Source: Butyricicoccus pullicaecorum (GTDB taxonomy: Bacteria; Bacillota; Clostridia; Oscillospirales; Butyricicoccaceae). From it: a stretch of 64,000 nt of DNA. This document shows, piece by piece, positions 16,759 through 24,978 of this stretch. A program made the translations under genes and the position numbers. The stretch is taken from positions 32,282-96,281 of the forward strand of contig JAGZIW010000009.1 of assembly GCA_018366035.1 (NCBI GenBank), in the 5' to 3' direction. The notes below the pieces were generated by a model. The model saw only the letters and a program-made list of their open reading frames with translations, did no database searches and was not told the DNA's origin. Each line of letters starts with the position of its first letter. Within the stretch, counting starts at the first letter, position 1.

Positions 16759-18357
16759 TTAGTCAATTCCAAGAATGTCCTTGACAGCGGTTGTGATATT
16801 TTGTACACGTACACCATAGATAATTTGCAGAGAATTCTTGACATGGACAATGCCAAGCGCCTCGAGTTCGTCCTTCCAGACATCGTCCGACACCACAAGT
16901 GCTTCATCTTTGACAGTCACGCGCAGGCGTGTTGCACAGCAGGTAACAGTGACAATGTTGTCTGCACCGCCCAGAGCCGCGATGATACGCGCCTCAAGAG
17001 ATTCCTGTGGTGCGTTTACAGGTGCATCTGCATTTTTGGTTGCCTGATATTCCTTTTTGCTCATGAGCTTGATTTCGGAATTTTCACGGCCCGGGGTTTT
17101 GAGATTGAACTTCACAATGGCAAACCGGAAAATGAAGTAATACAAGGCAAACGTCAGCGGCAGCAGCCAAATCAGTGCCATTGCGTGTACCTTCTGCGGC
17201 TGGAACAGGTTGGGAATCATAAAGAACAGAGCATGTCCGTTGATAGAGATTTTTGCAACCTCTGCCAGCACATAGCACAGACCACAAAGCGGCGCATAAA
17301 TGAGCCAGTAGAGGGCAGGTGCAAGGAATAGGAAGGTGTACTCAATTGGCTCGGATACGCCAACCATCATGAGGGTGAATACTGCCGGAACCAGCAGTGC
17401 AGCTACCTTTTTGCGGTTTTCCGGCTTTGCACAATGATACATAGCGAGTGTTGCGCCCGGGAGACCTGCCAGCTGGAACAGGATACGGCCGCTTGTAAAG
17501 TTACGAACGATATAGCCGGTTGCCTCAGCGCTGGCAGCCTGTCCATTGATAATGTTTCGTACCCCTTCATACAAAGTACCATCGATCATCATCGTACCGC
17601 CGACCTGAGAATATTCGATGGGGAATGCAATCAGATGGTGAATACCAAATGGAAGCAGGGCTTTATCCATCGTACCAAAGAGCCATGTGCCAAACAGACC
17701 GCTGTTGCTGATAAAGCCGGTCAGGCTTTGCAGCGCAGAAGCGATATATGGCCAGATGTAATAGGTAGCGATTGCAGCTGGAATAGAGATCAGCGTTACC
17801 ATCACAATAACGAATTTTGCGCCTGCAAAGAATGCAAACATATTCGGGAATTTGGTATCTACAAAATGGTTATGGATCCAAGCAGCCAGCAATCCGCAGA
17901 TGATGCCAGAGAAAATACCCATATTATAGGTAAAGATGCCAAGAGATTCCGACCAGAGTGCATTAAAATTGAGCGCGTCCAGCTGTGTATATCCGGCAGC
18001 CATCAAAGCGTCTACGGAAGTCGTCTCCGCATTCCAACCGGACATAGATGCCCACGATTCAATTCCTTTGGTGTAGCAGAAGAACAGAACCAGACCGGCA
18101 AAAGCCGCCCAGCCCTTTTCTTTTTTTGCAAGCGTAAACGCAATTGCTACCGCGAACCAAAGCTGTAAGTTGTTCATGAACAGGAATCCCAAATTGGAAA
18201 TCATGCTGAACAGCTTGTAAAGGAGTGTGCCTTCTTCCAGAATATAGTTCGTGAAGGCACTTCCGATACCGACATAAAATCCAACCAGAACCAGAAGAAT
18301 GATAGGAACCATCATTGCCCCTGCAAAGGTTTGGATTTTTGACTGAATATTTTTCAT
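16759..18357 (-). CDS. PTS transporter EIICB, glucose/maltose/N-acetylglucosamine superfamily
   Basis: A 532-residue permease that phosphorylates a sugar during import. The EIIC domain (about residues 1-420) has about ten membrane segments and the sugar-site block PFGIHHLIAFPIEYSQVGG. The EIIB domain occupies the last 90 residues, with its phosphorylated cysteine at about C474 in CCATRLRV. No EIIA domain is fused or nearby, so a shared EIIA (Crr type) is required. It resembles the MalX/alpha-glucoside branch, but the sugar is unknown. Start ATG at 18357 has AGGGGGA 6 bases upstream. The dipeptidase gene lies 88 bases upstream on the same strand with no terminator between. Confidence 0.92.
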   Translation of the reverse strand: MKNIQSKIQTFAGAMMVPIILLVLVGFYVGIGSAFTNYILEEGTLLYKLFSMISNLGFLFMNNLQLWFAVAIAFTLAKKEKGWAAFAGLVLFFCYTKGIESWASMSGWNAETTSVDALMAAGYTQLDALNFNALWSESLGIFTYNMGIFSGIICGLLAAWIHNHFVDTKFPNMFAFFAGAKFVIVMVTLISIPAAIATYYIWPYIASALQSLTGFISNSGLFGTWLFGTMDKALLPFGIHHLIAFPIEYSQVGGTMMIDGTLYEGVRNIINGQAASAEATGYIVRNFTSGRILFQLAGLPGATLAMYHCAKPENRKKVAALLVPAVFTLMMVGVSEPIEYTFLFLAPALYWLIYAPLCGLCYVLAEVAKISINGHALFFMIPNLFQPQKVHAMALIWLLPLTFALYYFIFRFAIVKFNLKTPGRENSEIKLMSKKEYQATKNADAPVNAPQESLEARIIAALGGADNIVTVTCCATRLRVTVKDEALVVSDDVWKDELEALGIVHVKNSLQIIYGVRVQNITTAVKDILGID

Positions 18358-18445
18358 TTCAAGTCCCCCTTGCTTGTTGATATTACACATTTTAGCATAC
18401 GGAGTGTGGTCAGGCTATGACCTGAGGTTTCCAGATAGTGCCCTA

Positions 18446-19801
18446 TTATTGTGGCAATTCGTAAAGCTCTGCCGATGCCAGACGAACAAGTGCCTCGTAG
18501 TAGATTTTTGCCGCTGTGGACAGGGAGGGAAAGGACATACATTCATTTGGCATGTGGGGCTGTGTTTCCTCATCAGGGAAGGTTGCGCCGAAGGCGATGC
18601 CGCAGTCCAGCATACGGGCATAGGACGCGCCGCCCTTGGTAAAGTACTGTGCAGGCTGCTTGGTCACATGTGTATAGGCTTCGGAGAGTGCAATGAGCAG
18701 TGGGTGCTGCTGGGGGACATAGAGCAGCTTTTTCTGATCAGTCACCGTATAGGAAAAATCATATTGCTTGGCAAGCTTTTCAATTTGGGCATCTAATATT
18801 TCTGGTGTGGTGCTGCGCGGGTAGCGCACATCTACATATAAATGCAGCCCGTCAGAGGTTTGTACAAGACCGGTGGGACAAACCGAGGTGGCGCCCATTT
18901 CCGCATCATAGGAAGCAATGCCGCAGGCAGCTCCGTCGGTATCTGGTGCAAAGCAGGTGTGCAGCAGGGAAAAACAGCGGTTATATGCCGATTGTGCAAG
19001 GTTCACAGTGTGCATCTGTTTTGCCAGTGCGAGCAGCGCATTTTGTCCGCGCTGCGGATTGCGGGACAGAGCGCGTATCCCTGTGAAGGTTTGGGTGATG
19101 TGGGCAGGCTCCAGCGTTACAGTGACCTGATCGCACACATAATTCTGTGTGGTAGAGCAGGTGATTTGGGAGATCCATGGAAGATTTTGGGCAGGTGCTG
19201 CCTGCGCAAAGTGAAAATCGTACTTTCGGATTCCTTTTTCTCCGTTTACAATGGGAAAGTTTCCGTCTGGAGAAAATCCCATGATCGGCTGTGGTTCGTG
19301 TGCAAAGTAGGTGCGCATACATTCCCATGTCGTTTCCTCCGCCCCGCCGGCTATGATGCGGATTCCATATTTGCAGGGGATCTGGAGCTCTTTCAAGATG
19401 CGGACAACATATAGGCAGGCGAGCAGCGGCCCCTTGTCGTCGTTGACACCACGTCCATACAGCATTTCATTTTCATCAATGTGCATGGAAAAAGGAGGTG
19501 TTCGCCAAAGAGATTCTTCGCCGGACGCTACAACGTCCAGATGTCCCAGTACGCCAATATAGGGGGATTGGCAATCTCCAAGGCGGGCATCGCAGGCATA
19601 ACCATCGACATCATGGGTTTCCAGACCGCACTTTTTGGCAATCTCCAAAAAACGGTCGAATACCTGACGGATCGCAGGGCCAAAGGGGGCATTGGGCTGC
19701 GCGTGCGCAGTATCGCGCACCGATGGGATCGCAACAAGGCTTCGCAAATCTTCTAAAAATTCTTCTTTATAGGATATCCATTTTTCTTCAAAAGCTGTCA
19801 T
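18446..19801 (-). CDS. M20-family dipeptidase (PepV/Sapep type)
   Basis: A 451-residue zinc dipeptidase. Metal-binding and catalytic blocks are visible: GHLDVVASG (His and catalytic Asp), GRGVNDDKGPL (bridging Asp), GGAEETTW (Glu pair), SPDGNFPIVNGEKG and a C-terminal KGGASYARML with the metal histidine region near it. The layout is that of PepV and staphylococcal Sapep, Mn/Zn enzymes cutting dipeptides. AGGAAATTTTTT precedes the ATG. It is the first gene of an apparent operon with the PTS EIICB, a striking pairing of peptidase and sugar uptake (compare frvX and sgcX next to PTS genes in E. coli, which are M42 peptidases). Confidence 0.92.
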   Translation of the reverse strand: MTAFEEKWISYKEEFLEDLRSLVAIPSVRDTAHAQPNAPFGPAIRQVFDRFLEIAKKCGLETHDVDGYACDARLGDCQSPYIGVLGHLDVVASGEESLWRTPPFSMHIDENEMLYGRGVNDDKGPLLACLYVVRILKELQIPCKYGIRIIAGGAEETTWECMRTYFAHEPQPIMGFSPDGNFPIVNGEKGIRKYDFHFAQAAPAQNLPWISQITCSTTQNYVCDQVTVTLEPAHITQTFTGIRALSRNPQRGQNALLALAKQMHTVNLAQSAYNRCFSLLHTCFAPDTDGAACGIASYDAEMGATSVCPTGLVQTSDGLHLYVDVRYPRSTTPEILDAQIEKLAKQYDFSYTVTDQKKLLYVPQQHPLLIALSEAYTHVTKQPAQYFTKGGASYARMLDCGIAFGATFPDEETQPHMPNECMSFPSLSTAAKIYYEALVRLASAELYELPQ

Positions 19802-19958
19802 AAAAAATTTCCTCCGGACTGATTGTGCTGCGTCAGACAGATATAATTGATATATAAGCTATTATAACAGAGTCATTTGTGAATAAAAGTATGTAATTGT
19901 TGGAAAATTTGCTCTTTTATTCTGGAAAAATCTAACATATTTGTGCGAATGATACGCC

Positions 19959-19986
19959 TTGACATTACGCGGCAAAGCTTTACAAT
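19959..19986 (+). promoter_or_regulatory. Promoter of the PRD regulator gene
   Basis: TTGACA (19959-19964) and TACAAT (19981-19986) with a 16-bp spacer. The dipeptidase-PTS operon starts in the opposite direction, where TATAAT is present on the minus strand at 19861-19866 without a good -35. Confidence 0.7.
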
Positions 19987-20016
19987 GAGACATAGAAAGA
20001 ATAGGGGAGCGATGAA

Positions 20017-21558
20017 ATGCAGAATCAAAGAATTCTGGATATTATTGGGATTTTGCTGAAGCAGGAAGATTTTATCACCATTCAGCAGATCGCAACAATG
20101 CTGCAGGTGTCCAATAAGACCATACGCAACGATTTGCAGGTCGTAGGAGAATGGGTCAAAGAAAATCAGATGACGCTTTGCAAAAAGACTGGCATTGGTA
20201 TTCGGATTGAGGGAGACGTCAATCAAAAATTAAAGCTGCTGGAGCAGGTTCTTGTACGAAGCAGGCGGCTCATGGACTATACGCCGCAGGCGCGGAAAAC
20301 CTATATTGGTCTGCGCCTGCTCAACTGTATGGAACATTGCAGGATTTACGAGCTTTCCGAGGAGCTGTTTGTCAGCCGTGCAACGATTCATAAGGATTTG
20401 ACGGCATTGCAGGAACTGCTGGAGCAATACCATATCACATTGGTTCGGAAAAGCAATCAGGGTGTCTGGCTTTCTGGAAAGGAGCATAATTTGCGCGCGC
20501 TCATGTTTGCCCTGATGACAGCCGATAAAGGGTATGAGGGCTTGGAAAAAATGGTGCGCACGCGTAGCTGTAATGAGCCGAACCGGTTTTTGTTTGCGGC
20601 GCTGGACTATACGGAGCAGGATTTTTTCAAAATTTTAGGGGTAGTCTTGCAGGTGCAAAGTCCATATTGGAAAAAACTGCCGTTTCGCGCGCTTATCGAT
20701 GGTTTTTTACAGATTTGTATTTTATGTCTGCGTGTGATGGATCAGAAATTGGCAGAGCTCTCAGACGACTTTATAAAAGAGCTCATGCAGAAACCACTGT
20801 ACGCAGAGTCATGTGAAATTTGTGATTTGCTGCAAGAACAGCTGCGGATCACACTGCCGGAAATTGAGCGGCGCTATTTGCAGGTCTATCTGTTGGCGCT
20901 GCAAAATCAGGAGCAATTGGATAATCAGCATGAGGTCATGCAGATCACGCAGGATCTGCTTGCGGTTTGGCAGGAAATTTTTCAGCGCCCATTCTCGCGT
21001 GATGAAGAACTGAAAAGAGCATTGCAGACGCATTTGGGGCCGGCAATTACACGCTCACGGCATGGAATCCGTCTGGAAAACCCGATGATGTATGAAATTC
21101 ACACATATTATGAAAATACCTTCCAAATCGTGCAGCATAGCCTCAAGGGGCTGGAGGAGAAATACGGCTGTGTCTTTAATGAGGACGAGGTGGGCTATCT
21201 GACGATCCACTTGGCAGCCGCACTTGATCGGGCAAAGCAGCCGCTGCGCACGATCTTGATTTGTCATCAGGGAATGGGAGCCAAAAACCTGATGATACGA
21301 AAGCTGGAAAAGTATATTCCCGAAATTGAAATTGTTTCGACACAAACCTTTATCGCGATTGAAAAGACAGATCTGTCCGGCATTGATTTGATTTTGTCAA
21401 CGCTGCCGCTGGAGCTTGACAGTGGGATTCCGGTTGTAACCATGCATGCATTGCCGCATGATCATGATATTCAGCGCGTGAAATCTGTCGTGGAACAGTA
21501 TTATAAGCAAAAGAATGATCCGCGCAACCATATCAATACGGGACTGCTGACGTGTTGA
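20017..21558 (+). CDS. PRD-containing transcriptional regulator (BglG/MtlR type)
   Basis: A 513-residue regulator controlled by PTS phosphorylation. An N-terminal DeoR/HTH_11-like domain (ITIQQIATMLQVSNKTIRNDLQVV) and a second HTH (YELSEELFVSRATIHKDL) precede two PRD domains (about residues 175-395). The histidines YLTIHLAAAL and EIHTYYENTF fit PRD phosphorylation sites. The last 100 residues are an EIIB-gat-like domain beginning ILICHQGMGAKNLM, with a cysteine in the normal position. No EIIA-type domain follows. It is divergent from the dipeptidase-PTS operon, so it most likely activates it. The AGCGATG start context is weak, but the family fixes the start. Confidence 0.9.
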   Translation: MQNQRILDIIGILLKQEDFITIQQIATMLQVSNKTIRNDLQVVGEWVKENQMTLCKKTGIGIRIEGDVNQKLKLLEQVLVRSRRLMDYTPQARKTYIGLRLLNCMEHCRIYELSEELFVSRATIHKDLTALQELLEQYHITLVRKSNQGVWLSGKEHNLRALMFALMTADKGYEGLEKMVRTRSCNEPNRFLFAALDYTEQDFFKILGVVLQVQSPYWKKLPFRALIDGFLQICILCLRVMDQKLAELSDDFIKELMQKPLYAESCEICDLLQEQLRITLPEIERRYLQVYLLALQNQEQLDNQHEVMQITQDLLAVWQEIFQRPFSRDEELKRALQTHLGPAITRSRHGIRLENPMMYEIHTYYENTFQIVQHSLKGLEEKYGCVFNEDEVGYLTIHLAAALDRAKQPLRTILICHQGMGAKNLMIRKLEKYIPEIEIVSTQTFIAIEKTDLSGIDLILSTLPLELDSGIPVVTMHALPHDHDIQRVKSVVEQYYKQKNDPRNHINTGLLTC

Positions 21559-21669
21559 TTTCTTGCCACATTGATGCGCCTTGTCATCATTTGAGGACGT
21601 CTTGAAATTTATCTATATTTCGCCTACAATAATTTCAGAAACAATCAAAACATACAGGAGGATATGAAG

Positions 21670-22383
21670 ATGAAACATATTAAGATTGCAGCTGGTCTGG
21701 CACACGTAAATTATGGCAATATTGCAGGCGTTGTAAAAGAAATCAGTGATGCAGGTGTGGACTATATTCACTCAGATGCAGCAGATATGCATGATTTGCA
21801 GAATATGAAGCTGATGGGTGGACATCAGATCATTGCGGGGATTCGACCGGCAACAGATTTGCCAATCGAATGTCATATTTATACAGTCAGCATGGATCGC
21901 ATGTTTATTGAGCAGATTGCAGCAGCAGGTGCCAATATGCTGGTGATTCCGGCAGAGCATTTTATCGGTGCACAGCTTGCGTATATCATTAACTGGTGCC
22001 GTGAGATGGGACTCAAGGTAGGTCTGACCTTGGGGTGCTATACCCCTCTGTGCTTTGTGGAGGAATCCATTTATGATATTGACCGCCTGCACATTGTAAC
22101 ACACGGTGTAGATGAAACAGACGGCAAGGATAACTGGGGCTGGAGAAGAAGCGTGACCGATTTGGTAACACGTGCGCGCAAGCTGATTGACGAGAAGAAT
22201 CCAGCGTGCGAACTGGCAATTGATGGCGGTCTGCGCCATGATAATATGGATCCGCTGATTGCCTGCAATCCAGATGTGATCGTTCTGTCCTCTGCATTGT
22301 TTAAGGATCCGGAAGGCGCAGCTGGCGGATATCGCAAGTGCCGTGCTGCGATTGATGCAGCAGCTGAAAAGTATGGACTCTAA
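21670..22383 (+). CDS. Ribulose-phosphate 3-epimerase-like protein
   Basis: A 237-residue TIM-barrel protein of the ribulose-phosphate-binding superfamily. YIHSDAADMHD, IECHIYTVSMDRM, VIPAEHF and LAIDGGLRHDN stand where the epimerase has its metal- and phosphate-binding residues. It is divergent from housekeeping Rpe (for example ECHIYTVS replaces DVHLMV) and is closer to the special epimerases of sugar operons, such as SgcE and AlsE. Start ATG at 21670 (MKHIKI) is preferred to 21664, which is only 2 bases after AGGAGG. It follows the PRD regulator by 110 bases and may act on the product of the PTS sugar. Confidence 0.85.
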   Translation: MKHIKIAAGLAHVNYGNIAGVVKEISDAGVDYIHSDAADMHDLQNMKLMGGHQIIAGIRPATDLPIECHIYTVSMDRMFIEQIAAAGANMLVIPAEHFIGAQLAYIINWCREMGLKVGLTLGCYTPLCFVEESIYDIDRLHIVTHGVDETDGKDNWGWRRSVTDLVTRARKLIDEKNPACELAIDGGLRHDNMDPLIACNPDVIVLSSALFKDPEGAAGGYRKCRAAIDAAAEKYGL

Positions 22384-23026
22384 TACAGGCGCTATGACCC
22401 ATTCCTCCGTAAAGTCTGTTGTAAAGGATTATCTTTGGATCACATTGTCCGCCGTTTTTACCGCAATGGCAGTAAACCTGTTTTTTCAGTCTACCGGACT
22501 TGCGCCGGGCGGTATTACCGGACTTGCAATTATTTTTTCGCTTATCACGCACATTCCGGTTTCGTATATGTCCCTTGCGATTTCGATTCCCCTTTTGATT
22601 TTGGCGACAGTGCTGCTGGGCAAAGGGTTCGGAATCAAGACACTCTATATTACGCTCATTACGCCGCTTTTTATGGAAATTGTGCCTGTGCTGGACTTAA
22701 AGGGCATTTGCGCAGCTCTGCCATGGGTTGCAGCGCCGCTGATTGCAGCGATTGCAGGCGGCATACTGGTTGGCGCGGCAGTTGGAATTGCACTTAATCA
22801 CCAGTGCGCAACGGGCGGAACCGATGTCATTGCACTTTTGATTCAATATGTATTTCGATTTTTGAAGGTTCCTACGATATTGTTCTGCCTCGATGGCAGC
22901 GTTGTTGTTGCGTCCGGTATGATCTCGGGGAATATATGGATTGCAGGATTCAGCTTGCTTTCGCTGTTTATCATTATGCAGACCATTCGCAAGATTACGG
23001 CAAAGAAGCAGCCGGACAACGTATAA
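22373..23026 (+). CDS. YitT-family membrane protein
   Basis: A 217-residue integral membrane protein with about six segments and the YitT signatures NLFFQSTGLAPGGITGLA and NHQCATGGTDVIALLI, a pair of glycine-rich re-entrant-like repeats. The usual C-terminal DUF2179 domain of YitT proteins is missing, so this is a short form. It probably transports a small solute, but none is known. The start at 22373 overlaps the epimerase gene by 11 bases and has no strong ribosome binding site of its own, implying translational coupling. The coupling suggests a link to the same substrate. Confidence 0.85.
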   Translation: MDSNTGAMTHSSVKSVVKDYLWITLSAVFTAMAVNLFFQSTGLAPGGITGLAIIFSLITHIPVSYMSLAISIPLLILATVLLGKGFGIKTLYITLITPLFMEIVPVLDLKGICAALPWVAAPLIAAIAGGILVGAAVGIALNHQCATGGTDVIALLIQYVFRFLKVPTILFCLDGSVVVASGMISGNIWIAGFSLLSLFIIMQTIRKITAKKQPDNV

Positions 23027-23056
23027 CTCATCAAACAAAAAATAGACAGATAGATA

Positions 23057-23104
23057 CAGCCCCCTCTGATTCGGTTTGTTCCGATATCAGAGGGGGCTGT
23101 TTGT
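23057..23104. terminator. Convergent terminator
   Basis: A 14-bp stem, CAGCCCCCTCTGAT pairing with ATCAGAGGGGGCTG, with TTTGTT following. It ends the yitT transcript; the convergent phospholipase-like gene ends 3 bases further on. Confidence 0.85.
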
Positions 23105-23106
23105 TC

Positions 23107-24036
23107 TCAGCGGGGTGTGTATGGAATACGTGTATAATTGCCAAAATCAAATGGTTCGTAGTAGGAAAGGTTGAGCATCCAGCCGGAATCGAATTGGGCA
23201 GCATAGCTGCTGGCAAGTTCTGCGGCTTTGTCTCGGGCGAACTCAAATAGCTGCAAGACACTCTCTGTGCACACGATATCCGGTTTCCATAGATTGTGCC
23301 ATGGGCTGTGGGATTCGTTGAGTGCGTCCCACTGCGGCAAGCCGAATTTGATATGGGACGTGAGGAGCGCTCCTTTTCCTAGAATCTGCTCGACCGCGCG
23401 GACGGGTGTGCGTAAAAGCTTGCCAGAGCGAAAGAAAAGGCGTTGGTAGGTCAGGGTTTCGGAAAATATCGGGCGCAGTGTTCGGGTAGGGATATCCTCA
23501 CGCAGTACGCGGCGAATGAGGTGGTGCAGGACAACAGCAAGCACGGCGGTTTCCTCATCGGTCAGCTGATAGTTCTCGGTGGGGAGCCGCAGATGATCTC
23601 CCTTTAAGGCATCGAACAGTGCACAGTCGATATCCGATTCGATTTGACAATGAATGAGGGTGGGATTTTCCTTTGGCATTGCAGTGAGGCACTCGTGCTG
23701 ACGGCAGTATACATAAGGGTGGAGTGTACTGTCGAGCGCATAATGACAAAGAAAGCCATAAAAATATGCTGCTGCAATATGATGTGCACTGCCAGTCAGG
23801 CGATTGACAGCTTCGGCAAAGACGGCAAAGAACTCGTCTGTTTTTTCTTCATGTAAACGTGCGCCGGTTTTATGCAGTGGACTGCCGCTATATACCTTGT
23901 GGAAGAACAGAGGATCCGGACCTTGCAGACCCCAGCGAAATACGGCTGGGTGCAGGGCGGCTTCGCGCTGTGCGGCGGCAGGAAAAAACGCAAGTGCAGC
24001 TTCTCCGAAGAGGTCATGTGCGATAAAATCTGCCAT
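23107..24036 (-). CDS. Zinc-dependent phospholipase C-like protein
   Basis: A 309-residue protein of the Zn-dependent phospholipase C / S1-P1-like fold. The start MADFIAHDLFGEAAL and the series of histidines and aspartates (WGLQGPDPLFF, HLH-type EEKTD, HYALDSTLHPYVYC) match the zinc-cluster pattern of the family. There is no signal peptide, so unlike clostridial alpha-toxin it is probably cytosolic. This short form is common in gut Firmicutes and has no demonstrated activity. Start at 24036 was chosen because GGAAGG lies 10 bases upstream and the histidine motif begins at residue 6. Confidence 0.8.
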   Translation of the reverse strand: MADFIAHDLFGEAALAFFPAAAQREAALHPAVFRWGLQGPDPLFFHKVYSGSPLHKTGARLHEEKTDEFFAVFAEAVNRLTGSAHHIAAAYFYGFLCHYALDSTLHPYVYCRQHECLTAMPKENPTLIHCQIESDIDCALFDALKGDHLRLPTENYQLTDEETAVLAVVLHHLIRRVLREDIPTRTLRPIFSETLTYQRLFFRSGKLLRTPVRAVEQILGKGALLTSHIKFGLPQWDALNESHSPWHNLWKPDIVCTESVLQLFEFARDKAAELASSYAAQFDSGWMLNLSYYEPFDFGNYTRIPYTPR

Positions 24037-24272
24037 AGCGTAAGTACCTTCCTTTCTTTTGAGGGTTCGTATCTTTATTATACTTGATTTTCGAGGCGAC
24101 GGAAAGAGAAAAGATAAAAATTGTATAAGTTCGATGTGTTTTATGAAAAGTATGCGCGCTTTTACAAATCTTTCATGTTCTTTATTGGAATGAGGTGTAT
24201 AATAAATAAAGATACGGCAGTCTGTATGGATTTGCCGCTCCCTGTGAATCTGCAAAAAAGGTGGGAATCCAA

Positions 24273-24956
24273 ATGAATAATAAAAAGATTTTGATTGTGG
24301 AAGATGATGAAAATATCAGAGAATTGCTGCGCTTATATTTGGAACGCGAGGGATATGAGATTTCAGAGGCGGAAAATGGCGCGGTAGGGCTTTCCAAGTG
24401 GAAGGCAGAAAATCCCGATATGATGCTTTTAGATGTTATGATGCCTGTCATGGACGGCTGGCAGGTCATCAAAGAGGTACGTGATTCCGGCTCCAGTATG
24501 CCTGTAATCATGATTACAGCCAAGGGAGAAACGATGGACAAGGTTTCCGGTCTGGAGCTTGGGGCAGATGACTATATTGTAAAGCCGCTTGAAATGAGAG
24601 AGGTTGTTGCGCGTGTCCGTGCAGTCTTGCGCCGCTTGTCTCCAGATGATGGCAGTAAACTCACGTTTGATGGGCTGACCATTGACAAGCAGGCTTATGA
24701 ACTGGTCATTGGAGGCAAGCGTGTCGATGCCCCGCCTAAGGAAATCGAGCTGCTTTATTTTTTGGCACAAAGCCCGAACAGGGTCTTTACCCGTGCACAG
24801 CTGCTTGACGATGTTTGGGGCTTTGACTATTTTGGTGATACCCGTACCGTAGACGTTCATGTAAAGCGCCTGCGCGAAAAGCTGGAGGGCGCCTCTGACA
24901 AGTGGGAGCTCAAAACCGTATGGGGTGTTGGCTATAAATTTGAAACCAAAAATTGA
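24273..24956 (+). CDS. Response regulator, OmpR/PhoB family
   Basis: A 227-residue regulator. The receiver domain has the acidic pair in VEDDEN, phosphorylated D54 (MLLDVMMP), T/S at MITAKG and K in IVKPLE. The winged-helix DNA-binding domain follows (PPKEIELLYFLAQ, VFTRAQLLDDVWG, TRTVDVHVKRLREKL, VWGVGYKFE). Start ATG at 24273 has AAGGTGGG upstream. The partner kinase begins 22 bases after the stop, and htrA lies downstream. This order recalls CssRS-htrA of Bacillus, but the sensor domain here is too divergent to equate them. Confidence 0.93.
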   Translation: MNNKKILIVEDDENIRELLRLYLEREGYEISEAENGAVGLSKWKAENPDMMLLDVMMPVMDGWQVIKEVRDSGSSMPVIMITAKGETMDKVSGLELGADDYIVKPLEMREVVARVRAVLRRLSPDDGSKLTFDGLTIDKQAYELVIGGKRVDAPPKEIELLYFLAQSPNRVFTRAQLLDDVWGFDYFGDTRTVDVHVKRLREKLEGASDKWELKTVWGVGYKFETKN

Positions 24957-24978
24957 GCAGCAGGGGGAGAAGATCGGG

